DNA of 64,000 bases, from the NCBI RefSeq assembly GCF_004682015.1, contig NZ_SMLM01000002.1:372001-436000 (forward strand), given 5' to 3'. Under the pieces are notes generated by a model. The model was not told where the DNA came from and did not search any database. It saw nothing but the letters and a program-made list of their open reading frames with translations. Position 1 is the first letter of the stretch, and the number at the start of each line of letters is the position of its first letter. The position numbers and the translations under genes were made by a program. Origin of the DNA: Ramlibacter henchirensis. GTDB lineage: Bacteria > Pseudomonadota > Gammaproteobacteria > Burkholderiales > Burkholderiaceae_C. Below are positions 29,205-39,704 of the stretch, piece after piece.

Positions 29205-29867
29205 ATGGAATCCGCCATCCAGACCGTCCTGATCTACGCGCTTCCGGTGCTCTTCGCCATCACCATCCATGAAGCCGCGCACGGCTACGTGGCGCGCCAC
29301 TTCGGCGACAACACGGCGTACATGCTGGGACGGGTGACGCTCAACCCGGTCAAGCACATCGACCCGATCGGCACGATCGCGATGCCGCTGCTGCTGTACT
29401 TCGCCACGTCGGGCGCATTCCTCTTCGGCTACGCCAAGCCGGTGCCGGTGAACTTCGGGCACCTGCGGCATCCGCGGCGCGACTCGATCCTGGTCGCTCT
29501 CGCCGGCCCCGCTTCCAATTTCATCCAGGCCATCCTGTGGGCCGTGCTGTTCACCATCCTGGCGGCCGCGGGCGTCGACGAGCGCTTCTTCCTCGAGATG
29601 GCCAAGGCCGGCGTGCTGGTCAACCTGGTGATGTGGGCCTTCAACCTGTTTCCGCTGCCGCCGCTGGACGGCGGGCGTGTCCTGGTCGGCCTGCTGCCGC
29701 CGCGCGCGGCCTGGACCTTCAGCCGCATCGAGCCCTACGGCTTCTTCATCGTGCTGGGCCTGGTGGTCGCCGGCGTCGTCGGCTCGCTGTGGCTGCGGCC
29801 GCTGATCTCCTGGGGCTACTCCGCGCTCGGGCTGCTGCTGACGCCGCTGAACGCACTGCTTTCCTGA
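29205..29867 (+). CDS. Site-2 protease family protein (M50 intramembrane metalloprotease)
   Basis: The 220-residue membrane protein has the zinc motif HEAAH in ITIHEAAHGYVARH near the N-terminus and the second catalytic motif PLPPLDGGRVL in a later helix, in the order of short bacterial S2P proteins without a PDZ domain. The substrate is unknown. The ATG at 29205 follows GACAAT, a plausible -10, by 11 nt, so the leader is short. trpS starts 8 bp after its stop and is probably co-transcribed, an arrangement common in Burkholderiales. Confidence 0.92.
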   Translation: MESAIQTVLIYALPVLFAITIHEAAHGYVARHFGDNTAYMLGRVTLNPVKHIDPIGTIAMPLLLYFATSGAFLFGYAKPVPVNFGHLRHPRRDSILVALAGPASNFIQAILWAVLFTILAAAGVDERFFLEMAKAGVLVNLVMWAFNLFPLPPLDGGRVLVGLLPPRAAWTFSRIEPYGFFIVLGLVVAGVVGSLWLRPLISWGYSALGLLLTPLNALLS

Positions 29868-29874
29868 TCCGCCC

Positions 29875-31164
29875 ATGAACGCTCCCGTCGTCCGCTACCT
29901 CACCGGCATCACCACCACCGGCACCCCGCACCTGGGCAACTACGTCGGCGCCATCCGGCCCACCGTGCAGGCCAGCCGCCGGCCCGGCACCGAGAACTTC
30001 TACTTCCTCGCCGACTACCACGCGCTGATCAAGTGCGACGAGCCGGCGCGCATCCAGCGCTCCACGCTGGAGATCGCGGCCTGCTGGCTGGCTGCGGGGC
30101 TGGACCCGCAGCAGGTCTACTTCTACCGGCAGTCCGACATCCCCGAGATCCCCGAGCTGACCTGGCTGCTGACCTGTGTCACCGGCAAGGGCCTGCTCAA
30201 TCGCGCCCACGCGTACAAGGCGCAGGTGGACAAGAACCTTGCCGCCGGCGTGGAACCGGACAACGACGTCACCGCGGGCCTCTTCATGTACCCGGTGCTG
30301 ATGGCGGCGGACATCGTGATGTTCAACGCGCACAAGGTGCCGGTCGGCCGCGACCAGGTGCAGCACCTGGAGATGGCGCGCGACATGGCGGCCAGCTTCA
30401 ACCACCTGTACGGCGAGCACTTCACCCTGCCCGAAGCGCAGATCGACGAAACCGTGGCCACCCTGCCCGGCCTGGACGGCCGCAAGATGAGCAAGAGCTA
30501 CGACAACGTGATCGCGCTGTTCGGCCCGCGCGAGCAGATGCGCAAGCAGATCTTCTCGATCGTCACCGACTCGCGCGCGCCCGGCGAGCCCAAGGAAGTC
30601 GAGGGCTCGGCCCTGTTCCAGATCTACCAGGCGTTCGCCGACCAGGCCGAGACGGCCGCGCTGCGCAAGGCCTACGCGGAAGGCATCGCCTGGTCCGACG
30701 CCAAGCAGCTGCTGTTCGAGCGCATCGACCGCGAGATCGCGCCGATGCGCCAGCGTTACGACGAGCTGGTGAACGATCCGGCGCAGCTCGAACGCATCCT
30801 CAAGGGCGGGGCCGAGAAGGCACGCGCGATCGCGACGCCTTTCATCGGGCGCCTGCGCCACGCCGTCGGCCTGCGCAACCTGGCCGCGCAGCCGCAGGCC
30901 GCCGGCAAGGCGAAGTCGAAGCAGGCGCTGCCTTCCTTCAAGCAATACCGCGAGGCGGACGGCCGCCACTACTTCAAGTTCGTCGACGGTGGCGGCGCGC
31001 TGCTGCTGCAAAGCGTCGGCTTCGACTCTCCGCAGGAGGCGGGCCGCGCCGTCGCGCGACTGAAGCAGGAGGGCCTCGCGGGCGCCGAGGGCGCTGCGCG
31101 CCGCGCCGAAGGCGTCAGCGAAGCGCAAGTGAAGGCGGCGCTGGCGCAACTGGCCGCCGGCTGA
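29875..31164 (+). CDS. trpS: Tryptophan-tRNA ligase with C-terminal extension
   Basis: The 429-residue class I synthetase has the HIGH-type motif (TGTPHLGNYVGA) and the KMSKS loop (GRKMSKSYDN). It is about 95 residues longer than E. coli TrpS. The extra C-terminal part (SFKQYREADGRHYFKFVDGG ... LLLQSVGFDSPQEAGRAV) resembles the DUF1508/YegP repeat and may assist tRNA binding. It charges tRNA-Trp in the cytosol. Confidence 0.96.
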   Translation: MNAPVVRYLTGITTTGTPHLGNYVGAIRPTVQASRRPGTENFYFLADYHALIKCDEPARIQRSTLEIAACWLAAGLDPQQVYFYRQSDIPEIPELTWLLTCVTGKGLLNRAHAYKAQVDKNLAAGVEPDNDVTAGLFMYPVLMAADIVMFNAHKVPVGRDQVQHLEMARDMAASFNHLYGEHFTLPEAQIDETVATLPGLDGRKMSKSYDNVIALFGPREQMRKQIFSIVTDSRAPGEPKEVEGSALFQIYQAFADQAETAALRKAYAEGIAWSDAKQLLFERIDREIAPMRQRYDELVNDPAQLERILKGGAEKARAIATPFIGRLRHAVGLRNLAAQPQAAGKAKSKQALPSFKQYREADGRHYFKFVDGGGALLLQSVGFDSPQEAGRAVARLKQEGLAGAEGAARRAEGVSEAQVKAALAQLAAG

Positions 31165-31198
31165 GCCGGCCACCGTTGGCAGTATCCTTGTCCAGGCA

Positions 31199-31813
31199 AT
31201 GAAACCGAATCCCAATCCCAGCACCCTGTACGTGATCGACGACCACCCGCTCATGCGCGAGGCGGTCGTGATGCTGCTGCGCCGCCTGCGGCCCGGCGCT
31301 CACGTGATCGAGCTCGATCGCATCGGCGGCATGGAATCGGCGGTCAAGCAGAACGGCTTCCCGGACCTGATCTGCCTGGACCTGAAGCTGCCCGACACCA
31401 CGGGCACGTCCGGCGTGCACGAGATGAAGAACCGCTTCCCGCAGGCGCCGCTTGCGGTGCTGTCGGCTTCGCCGGCGGCCGACGCGGAAGAAGCCTGCAT
31501 CGAGGCCGGCGCCGACATCTACATCGAGAAGTCTTCCGGCGCGCAGGAGATCGGCAACGCGCTGCGCGCGCTGCTCAACACCGACGGCAGCTTCGAGGAA
31601 CTGGCGCCCACCGACAACAAGCTGTCCAAGCGGCAGAAGCAGCTGATCGTCATGCTCGACCGTGGCCTGTCCAACCGCGAGATCGCGGACGAACTGGGCA
31701 TCAGCGAGCACACGGTGAAGGTGCACCTCTGGCGCCTGTTCCGCCGCCTGGGCGTCAAGAGCCGCACGCAGACCATCCACTACGCGCGGACGCACGGACT
31801 GCTCAGTAACTGA
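31199..31813 (+). CDS. LuxR/NarL-type response regulator
   Basis: The 204-residue protein has a receiver domain (D14/D15, phospho-acceptor D61 in LICLDLKLPD, K111) and a LuxR helix-turn-helix (about 140-200; LSKRQKQLIVMLDRGLSNRE). The gene overlaps the convergent histidine kinase gene by 11 bp, so the kinase is a likely partner. TATCCT, a possible -10, lies 10 nt before the ATG and no good ribosome binding site is visible. Confidence 0.9.
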   Translation: MKPNPNPSTLYVIDDHPLMREAVVMLLRRLRPGAHVIELDRIGGMESAVKQNGFPDLICLDLKLPDTTGTSGVHEMKNRFPQAPLAVLSASPAADAEEACIEAGADIYIEKSSGAQEIGNALRALLNTDGSFEELAPTDNKLSKRQKQLIVMLDRGLSNREIADELGISEHTVKVHLWRLFRRLGVKSRTQTIHYARTHGLLSN

Positions 31814-33305
31814 GCCCGCGCTGCAGGGCCGGTTCCCCCGCGGGGGATGACGCCGAAACCGGGTCCGCTTCCACCGGCTCGCTCAGGATCGGCATCGGGG
31901 TCGCCTTGATGTTGACGGTGGATGCCGTGGCCCGCTCGGCGGCGCCGCGCGGGTCCGTCGGATAGACCAGCAGCCGGAACACGGTGCCGCGCCCGGGCTT
32001 GGACTGCAACTGCAGCGGGTGCCCCAGGATGTTGCACAGCCGCCCGACGATGTACAGGCCCAGGCCGAAGCCCTCCTCGGTGCCGGCGTGGCTCGGCACC
32101 TTGTAGAACTCGCGGAAGATCTCCTTCTGGTAGGACGGTGCGATGCCCACGCCGGTGTCCCAGATCTCGATGCGGGGACCGCTTCGGGTCATGCGCGCAG
32201 CCACCAGTACGCCGCCACGATCCGTGTACTTCACCGCGTTGGAGATCAGGTTGCCGACGATGCGCTGCAGCAGGATGGGATCGGACGTCACGGTCCCGGG
32301 CACCGCATGCACGCGGAACTGCAGGCCCTTGGCGTCCGCCAGCGGCCGGTATTGCAGTTCGAGGTCGTGCAGCAGCTTGTCCAGCCGCAGCTCCTCGATC
32401 TTCAGCCTGATCTTTCCCGAGTCCAGCCGCACCAGGTCGAACAGCGAATCGAACAGCGCGTTCACCGCCTTCGTCGATTCCACGATCTTGGGCGCGATGT
32501 CGTGCACCAGCTCCGGCTCGCTGCCCAGCCAGTCGGCGTACAGGCCCAATGCGTGCACCGGCTGGCGGATGTCGTGGGCGGCGCTCGCGAGGAACCGGTT
32601 CTTGATCTCCACCGCGTCCAGGGCGGCCTGGGTCTGGCGCGTGAGCGATTCGATCAGCTGCCGGTTGCTGTACTGCAGTTCGTAGTTCTTGCGGTGCGTC
32701 TCGTGCAGGCGCAATCCGGCCTGGCGCAGCACCTGCCAGAACGTCACCAGCAGCAGCACCATCCAGCCGTGATAGCCCGGCCCGTGCCCGCCCAGCTCCA
32801 CTCCCATGCGCCAGGCCATCACCGCAAGCGCCGTGAGCGCCAGCGTGTCCAGGTAGCGCCGCATCGTGGGCAGGTGGCTGGACAGGCCGTTGATGGAGAA
32901 CATCGCCAGGCCCGCCATGATCAGCCAGCAGACGAACTGGTCCGACAGCGGCGAGCGATCGAAGAAGAGCACCGTCGTCAGGCCCCAGCAGACCGCGCTC
33001 AGCGGCCAGATGAACCCGTAGCGGCGCAGGAAGTCCAGGTGCTCCGCCGCGCCCGAACCGGAGACTTCGCGGCCATAGCGCCGGATCACGCGGAAGCGCG
33101 CCGCCGCCATGATCGCAGTGGCCGCGGCCCACAGAAGCAGTGCCGCGCGCGGCGCATCGGTCCACAGCACGCCGATGAACACCGGGATCAGCATCAGCCC
33201 GAGCAGCTGCGTGTTGCGCTGCGTGCGCATGAGGCTGCGCACCAGCTCGCCCTCCACCCATTGGGTGCCGGCGGTGTCGATGGGAGACGTCGTGTCGGGC
33301 TTCAC
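31803..33305 (-). CDS. Membrane sensor histidine kinase
   Basis: The 500-residue kinase has five to six hydrophobic segments between residues 33 and 195, a short coiled linker, an HisKA domain with FLASAAHDIRQPVHAL (phospho-acceptor H244) and an HATPase with ISNAVKYTDRGG, DTGVGI and GFGLGLYIV. The 50 residues after the ATPase are not conserved. The HDIRQP form of the H-box is frequent in betaproteobacterial hybrid-type kinases. The start is a GTG at 33305. It is convergent with and overlaps the LuxR regulator gene, its probable cognate partner. Confidence 0.88.
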   Translation of the reverse strand: MKPDTTSPIDTAGTQWVEGELVRSLMRTQRNTQLLGLMLIPVFIGVLWTDAPRAALLLWAAATAIMAAARFRVIRRYGREVSGSGAAEHLDFLRRYGFIWPLSAVCWGLTTVLFFDRSPLSDQFVCWLIMAGLAMFSINGLSSHLPTMRRYLDTLALTALAVMAWRMGVELGGHGPGYHGWMVLLLVTFWQVLRQAGLRLHETHRKNYELQYSNRQLIESLTRQTQAALDAVEIKNRFLASAAHDIRQPVHALGLYADWLGSEPELVHDIAPKIVESTKAVNALFDSLFDLVRLDSGKIRLKIEELRLDKLLHDLELQYRPLADAKGLQFRVHAVPGTVTSDPILLQRIVGNLISNAVKYTDRGGVLVAARMTRSGPRIEIWDTGVGIAPSYQKEIFREFYKVPSHAGTEEGFGLGLYIVGRLCNILGHPLQLQSKPGRGTVFRLLVYPTDPRGAAERATASTVNIKATPMPILSEPVEADPVSASSPAGEPALQRGLSY

Positions 33306-33335
33306 CGCCCGAAGTCTAGGCGTGTTCGGATGTCC

Positions 33336-34718
33336 TCAAGCCGAAACGGCCCTCCTGCGCTCCGCCGGCTCGATCTTCATCTGCTGCCGGTACTTGGTGA
33401 CCGTCCGGCGCGCCACCTTCAGCCCCTGGAACGCGAGCTGCCGCGCGATCTCCACATCCGACAGCGGATTGGCGCGCGACTCCGCGGCGAACATCTCCTG
33501 CATCAGGCCGCGGATCGCGGTGGGCGAGCATTCCCCGCCGCTCGCCGTCGCCAGCCCGCGCGAGAAGAAGTACTTCAGCTCGTACACGCCCACCGGCGTC
33601 GCCATGAACTTGTTGTTCGTGACGCGCGAGACGGTCGATTCATGCACGCCCACCTCCTGCGCGATCTCGCGCAGGGCCAGCGGCTTCATCGCCATCGCAC
33701 CGTAAGCCAGGAAGCGGTGCTGCCGCTTGAGGATCGCCTGCGCGACGGCCAGGATGGTGGAGAAGCGCTGCTCCACGTTGCGAACCGTCCAGCGCGCTTC
33801 CTGCAGGTGGGCCCCCAGCTCCGTGTGCTCCGCGCTGCGGTGGCGGCGGAACATTTCGGCGTAGCTGCGGTTGAGCCTCACGCGCGGCACCACGGCCTCG
33901 TTCAGCATCGCGGTCCACTGCCCCCGGACCTTTCGCACGATCACGTCGGGCGTCACGTACTGCACCGAGGGCGAGCCGAAACGCCAGCCGGGCCGCGGAT
34001 CCAGGTGGCGGATGGCGGCGCACGCGGCGTCCGCCTCGGCCACCGTCACGCCCAGGCGGCGCGCCACCGACTGCATGTCGCGGCTGGCCAGGCATTGCAC
34101 GCAATCGCGCAGGATGCGCGTGGCCAGTTCGCGCTTGCGCCCGCAGTCGATCGCGGGCAGCTGCAGGCGCAGGCACTCGATCACGTCGCGCGCGGCGACG
34201 CCGGCGGGTTCCAGCGACTGCACGCGGCGCAGGGCGACGCCCAGTTCCTCGGGCTCCACCGGCGGCTCCATCGGCACCAGCGCGCCGACCTCCTGCAGCG
34301 GCGTGCGAAGGTAGCCGTCGTCGTCCAGCGACTCGATCACGGCGGCGGCCAGGGTCCAGTCCCGCTCCGACAGCGGAAGCAGGTTCAGCTGGCCGAGCAA
34401 GTGGTCGGCCAGCGACGTGTGGGCGGCCAGCGTGTCGAACACGCCTTCGCCGTCGACCATCCGTGCCCGCGCGATCGGCTCGGCGCCCCAGCCGGGCGAT
34501 TCGGCCGACCCATCGACAGCGGGCGAAACGTCGTCGGCGGATTGGAGGTCGGCCACCGCGTTCTCGTCGGGTTCCAGGAACGGGTTGTTGTCCAGCGCGT
34601 CGCGCACCACCTGCGAGAAGTCCATCGAAGACATCTGCAGAAGCCGCACCGCGCGCTGCAGGCGCGGCGACAGCGTGGGCTGGATCGTTGAACTGATCTG
34701 CAGGCTCAGCGAATGCAT
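33336..34718 (-). CDS. rpoN: RNA polymerase sigma-54 factor
   Basis: The 460-residue protein has region I with Gln/Leu-rich activator-interaction sequence (LSPRLQRAVRLLQMSS), an acidic region II, the core-binding part and the RpoN box ARRTVTKYRQQMK close to the C-terminus. It directs polymerase to -24/-12 promoters that need AAA+ activators; two such activators are encoded nearby. The usual rpoN neighbours (lptB, hpf, ptsN) are absent, so this may be a second copy in the genome. AAGGAAGGA precedes the ATG. A sigma-54-type promoter lies 54 bp upstream, suggesting autoregulation. Confidence 0.93.
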   Translation of the reverse strand: MHSLSLQISSTIQPTLSPRLQRAVRLLQMSSMDFSQVVRDALDNNPFLEPDENAVADLQSADDVSPAVDGSAESPGWGAEPIARARMVDGEGVFDTLAAHTSLADHLLGQLNLLPLSERDWTLAAAVIESLDDDGYLRTPLQEVGALVPMEPPVEPEELGVALRRVQSLEPAGVAARDVIECLRLQLPAIDCGRKRELATRILRDCVQCLASRDMQSVARRLGVTVAEADAACAAIRHLDPRPGWRFGSPSVQYVTPDVIVRKVRGQWTAMLNEAVVPRVRLNRSYAEMFRRHRSAEHTELGAHLQEARWTVRNVEQRFSTILAVAQAILKRQHRFLAYGAMAMKPLALREIAQEVGVHESTVSRVTNNKFMATPVGVYELKYFFSRGLATASGGECSPTAIRGLMQEMFAAESRANPLSDVEIARQLAFQGLKVARRTVTKYRQQMKIEPAERRRAVSA

Positions 34719-35042
34719 CTGTTCCTTCCTTGGTGAGACGGGGCGCGCGAGCGATGCGCAAGGACACCTGCCGCAAGTGACGTGCCGTCTTGCGGAGCGT
34801 CTGCCCTGCCGTCACGTCTGACACGCCCCGTCACAGCTGCTCGGCCGTCGAACGAACAAGGTTAGGCAAGCGTCACGGGAACGTGTCTCGCTTTCTGTAA
34901 ATGTTGCGCAGGGCGCGGCTCAGCCGCGCCGCAAGGCGGTAGCGTTTGCCGCAAGGGCGCCCGGGGAAACATCCTGTTGCCGCCCGCCCCGTGGGCGGCT
35001 GAGCCGCACTACGCTGCTCGGTCGCGCTGACCTCGCACCGCC
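34719..35042. other. Intergenic region between rpoN and the hybrid kinase gene
   Basis: This 324-bp divergent region holds the rpoN leader with its sigma-54-type promoter (34773-34786). No gene was found. No convincing -35/-10 or -24/-12 pair was seen for the plus-strand kinase gene. The stretch around 34840-34905 is less GC-rich than the rest and is the likeliest place for one. Confidence 0.5.
34773..34786 (-). promoter_or_regulatory. Sigma-54 (-24/-12) promoter of rpoN
   Basis: On the minus strand the sequence reads GGCACGTCACTTGC: GG and GC are separated by exactly ten bases and the inner positions match TGGCAC-N5-TTGC except the leading T. It lies 54 bp before the rpoN ATG, giving a leader of about 40 nt. 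This is the best -24/-12 element noticed in the window. Confidence 0.7.
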
Positions 35043-37676
35043 ATGTCCCCGGCCCCACCTCCCTCCTCCGGCCTGGAGCGGTACTGGCCGCGCGCCTCGC
35101 TTCGCCACTATCTGGTGGCGATGATCCTGCTGGCGACCTTGCCACTCGCCGCGCTGGTGTGCTGGCAGATCCTGGCCGACGTTCGCGCGGAGCAAGGCGA
35201 GATCGAGGCGAACCTGACGCGGTCCGCGTCCGCCCTGGCGCAGGCAGTGGACAGCGAGATCCACGCGTCCTTCGACGCACTCGGCACGCTCGGTCAGTCC
35301 GACCTGCTGGACGCCCCGCAGCCGCGGCTGCGCATGCTGCGCGAGCGGCCGCCGCGGCGCGACTGGCACAGCGTGTTCCTGCTCGATGCGCAAGGCCACC
35401 TGCTGTTCGATTCCGCCGATGCGCAGGCCAGCGGCGCCATCGCGGGCGAACTGGGCCAGCTGCACGAGCGCGTGCTGCGCCAGCGGCAGCCCGTCGTCTG
35501 GGGCCTGGTTCCCGTGCGCGCACCCCAGGGCCATGCCGTGATGCTGGCCGTGCCGGTGGTTCGCGCCGGCGAGGTCCGCCACGTGCTTGGCGCGCGCGTG
35601 GCGGGCAGCGCGTGGCAGCGGCTGGCCGCCTCCGCCAGCCGGCCGGAAGGCGGATACGCACTGCTGCACGACGCGAGCCTGCGCCTCATCGGCTGGACGG
35701 TGTCGCCCAACCCCCCGCTGGGCATGGCCCTCGGCGCGGATGCGGCCACGTCGATCGGCAGCCGGCCATCCGGCGTGCAGAGGATGGCCGGCGTGGACGG
35801 CCTCGCCGTGTACTCCGCGTGGCAGCAGGTGCCCTCCTCCGGCTGGACGGTGCAGGTCGCGATCCCCGCGCGCCCGATCGAGAGCGCGCACCGGCAGGCG
35901 ATCCTCGCGGCCCTTTCCGTCAGCGGCGCTAGCCTGCTGGTTGGCGTGCTGCTGGCGGTGATGGTGGCCCGCCGCATCGCGGGGCCGCTGCAGGCGCTCG
36001 CGATGCGCGGGCCGGGCGGCCTGCCGGGCCGGGTCGCCGTTCGCGAAATCTCGATCCTGCGCGATGCGCTGCAGGCGGCCGCGCGCCACGATGAAGAGGC
36101 CCGGCGCACCCTCGAGGACGACATCGCGAAGCGCAAGAAAGTGGAAGCGCAGCTCCTGGCCGCGCACGAGCAGTTGCAGGCCAGCCAGCACCTGATCGAC
36201 CTTGCGCAGGAGGCGGGCCGGGTCGGCTTCTTCCACTACCGATTCGAGGACGACCGGCTGACCTGGACGCCGGGGCACTGCCGGCTGTTCGGGGTGGAGG
36301 CGCTGGAGCCGCCCCGCCTGGCGCGTTGGTTCGAGCTGATGGCCGCTTCCGAACGCGCGGCGTCCGAACGCGACTTCTGGACCGCCTGTGCGCTGCAGCG
36401 GCAGATGCAGACGCTGGAATACGAGGTGCCCCGGCCCGATGGCGAGCGGCGCTGGCTCTCCAGCCGCGTCCTGTTGCGCTACGGCCCGGAAGGCAAGCCC
36501 GTGCAGATGACGGGCGTTACGGTCGACATGACCGACCAGCGCGAGGCCGAATTGCGGCGGGCCGAGCTCACGGAGCAGGCGGTCGCCGCGCGCCAGGCGG
36601 CGGAAGCGGCCAGCCGGGCCAAGGACGAGTTTCTTTCGATGCTCGGCCATGAGCTGCGCAATCCGCTGGGCGCGATCTCCGCGGCGATCGACGTGCTGGA
36701 AGCGGCCGAGCCCGGCGGCGCGACGGCGCTCGAAGCACGGACGATCATCGCGCGGCAGACACGCAACCTGTCGCACATGATGAGCGACCTGCTGGATGTC
36801 GGCCGCGTCATCGCGGGCAAGATCCTGCTCGCACGCCAGCCGGTCAACCTCGCGCAGGTGTTCGAGCGAGTGCGGCGCACCTCGCAGCTCACCGGCGAAG
36901 CGGGCGGGCACGACCTGCACATGGACGTGAGCGACGCCTGGGTCGATGGCGATGCGGTGAGGCTCGAACAGGTGATGACCAACCTGCTCACCAACGCGAT
37001 CAAGTACACGCCCGGCGGCCGGCGCATCGAAGTCATGGTCGGGCTGCGCGGGGACCGCGCGGTGTTCGACGTGAAGGACTCCGGCATGGGCATCCCGGCG
37101 TCGCTGCTGCCGCACGTCTTCGAGCTGTTCGTGCAGGGCGAGCGCACGCTGGACCGGCGCGCCGGCGGCCTGGGCATCGGGCTGACGCTCGTCAAGCGTT
37201 TGGTGGAGTTGCACGGCGGCACGGTCGCGGCCGAGAGTTCCGCATCGGGCAGCCGCTTCACGGTGGAGCTGCCCGCGATCGCGCCGCCGCTGCACCCCGA
37301 GGGCGACGCGCTTCCGCCGTCGCGGCGCCGTCGTGTGCTGGTCATCGAGGACAACGCGGACGTGCTCGCCGCCTTGCGTTCCAAGCTCGAGCTCGACGGC
37401 CACACGGTCAGCACGGCCGCGGACGGCATCGAAGGACTCACGCGCCTGCTGAGGCAGCAGCCCGAGGTTTCCATCGTCGACATCGGCCTGCCCGGCCTCA
37501 CGGGTTATGAAGTGGCGCGGCATGCGCGAGCCGCGGGTTACGCGGGCCGCCTGATCGCGCTGTCAGGCTACGGGCAGGAGCGCGATCGCAGCGACGCGCT
37601 GGTGGCGGGCTTCGACGGCTACCTCGTCAAGCCGGTCGACCATGGCCAGCTGCGCGCCAGCCTCAGCGCGGAGTGA
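35043..37676 (+). CDS. Hybrid sensor histidine kinase with dCache, PAS and receiver domains
   Basis: The 877-residue protein has a membrane helix (about 22-45), a periplasmic sensor (about 46-295, Cache-like), a second helix (about 295-315), a coiled linker, a PAS domain (about 385-500), HisKA with SMLGHELRNPLGAIS (H536), an HATPase (NLLTNAIKYTPGG, GGLGIGLTLVKRLV) and a C-terminal receiver with D813 (VSIVDIGLPG) and the KP motif. It signals through a phosphorelay or self-modulation by its receiver. The NtrC-type activator gene 93 bp downstream is the likely partner, and rpoN is divergent upstream. Confidence 0.9.
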   Translation: MSPAPPPSSGLERYWPRASLRHYLVAMILLATLPLAALVCWQILADVRAEQGEIEANLTRSASALAQAVDSEIHASFDALGTLGQSDLLDAPQPRLRMLRERPPRRDWHSVFLLDAQGHLLFDSADAQASGAIAGELGQLHERVLRQRQPVVWGLVPVRAPQGHAVMLAVPVVRAGEVRHVLGARVAGSAWQRLAASASRPEGGYALLHDASLRLIGWTVSPNPPLGMALGADAATSIGSRPSGVQRMAGVDGLAVYSAWQQVPSSGWTVQVAIPARPIESAHRQAILAALSVSGASLLVGVLLAVMVARRIAGPLQALAMRGPGGLPGRVAVREISILRDALQAAARHDEEARRTLEDDIAKRKKVEAQLLAAHEQLQASQHLIDLAQEAGRVGFFHYRFEDDRLTWTPGHCRLFGVEALEPPRLARWFELMAASERAASERDFWTACALQRQMQTLEYEVPRPDGERRWLSSRVLLRYGPEGKPVQMTGVTVDMTDQREAELRRAELTEQAVAARQAAEAASRAKDEFLSMLGHELRNPLGAISAAIDVLEAAEPGGATALEARTIIARQTRNLSHMMSDLLDVGRVIAGKILLARQPVNLAQVFERVRRTSQLTGEAGGHDLHMDVSDAWVDGDAVRLEQVMTNLLTNAIKYTPGGRRIEVMVGLRGDRAVFDVKDSGMGIPASLLPHVFELFVQGERTLDRRAGGLGIGLTLVKRLVELHGGTVAAESSASGSRFTVELPAIAPPLHPEGDALPPSRRRRVLVIEDNADVLAALRSKLELDGHTVSTAADGIEGLTRLLRQQPEVSIVDIGLPGLTGYEVARHARAAGYAGRLIALSGYGQERDRSDALVAGFDGYLVKPVDHGQLRASLSAE

Positions 37677-37769
37677 AATTTCGAAGGGCGTTACACCACG
37701 GCAGAACTACAGCGGCGAATAATCAGCCCGGCATTCGCCGCAATGGCGGAGCATCAAAGAGGGAGTTGG

Positions 37770-39182
<1,413 letters not shown>

Positions 39183-39193
39183 ACGGCGCGCAG

Positions 39194-39212
39194 GCCGCCC
39201 GCCACGGGCGGC
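39194..39212 (+). terminator. Hairpin after the NtrC-type regulator
   Basis: A perfect 8-bp stem (GCCGCCCG / CGGGCGGC) with a 3-nt loop lies 11 bp after the stop. There is no T-run directly behind it, so termination efficiency is doubtful. Confidence 0.4.
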
Positions 39213-39349
39213 GGCGGGTCCGGCACGGATCAGTCAGCGAAGAGACGATTGGTTTTTTCGGCGCGGGACCCATCCCTGGGCACGCGCATTGCCAACCCTG
39301 CGATGCCTCACGGCATTCAACCCCCATGACTCTGAAAGGACGGGAAAAC

Positions 39350-39589
39350 ATGGCCTCTCAAGATTCTTCTCCCCAGAAGCAGGAAAGCGGTGCAGGCACC
39401 GGAGCGCGCAGGAGCCTTCGCGGCTTCGCGGCGATGGATCCGCAGCGGCAGCGCGAGATCGCGAGCCTCGGGGGCCGGGCCGCGCACCAGAGCGGGCATG
39501 CCCACGAATTCACCACCGAGGAAGCACGGGCCGCGGGCAAGAAGCGGCACGCCTCGCGCGCCAACGGCAGCGGGCAAGGCTCGCGCTGA
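39350..39589 (+). CDS. KGG-motif stress-induced protein
   Basis: The 79-residue hydrophilic protein contains GFAAMDPQRQREIASLGGRA and HEFTTEEARAAGKK, two imperfect forms of the KGG repeat found in E. coli YciG and Bacillus GsiB. Such proteins accumulate in stationary phase and desiccation and are thought to protect macromolecules. The ATG at 39350 has AAAGGA nine bases upstream; the ATG at 39326 lacks a binding site. A relative lies at 41162-41395, on the other side of the Ku gene. Confidence 0.8.
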   Translation: MASQDSSPQKQESGAGTGARRSLRGFAAMDPQRQREIASLGGRAAHQSGHAHEFTTEEARAAGKKRHASRANGSGQGSR

Positions 39590-39704
39590 AGTGTTGGCGG
39601 CCGCCTGCGCGCGGGTAGGAATCCGCGCGGCTCGCAGGCGGCCCCTGCGCTGACAGGGCGCCGATGGCGCGCGGCCTAGCATGGCCGCAGCCCTCGACTG
39701 CCCG

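Noticed and set aside
37680-37720. GG-N10-GC pair (GGCAGAACTACAGC) as a sigma-54 promoter of the NtrC-type gene
   Set aside because: The -12 part reads CAGC instead of TTGC, so the match rests on two dinucleotides only.
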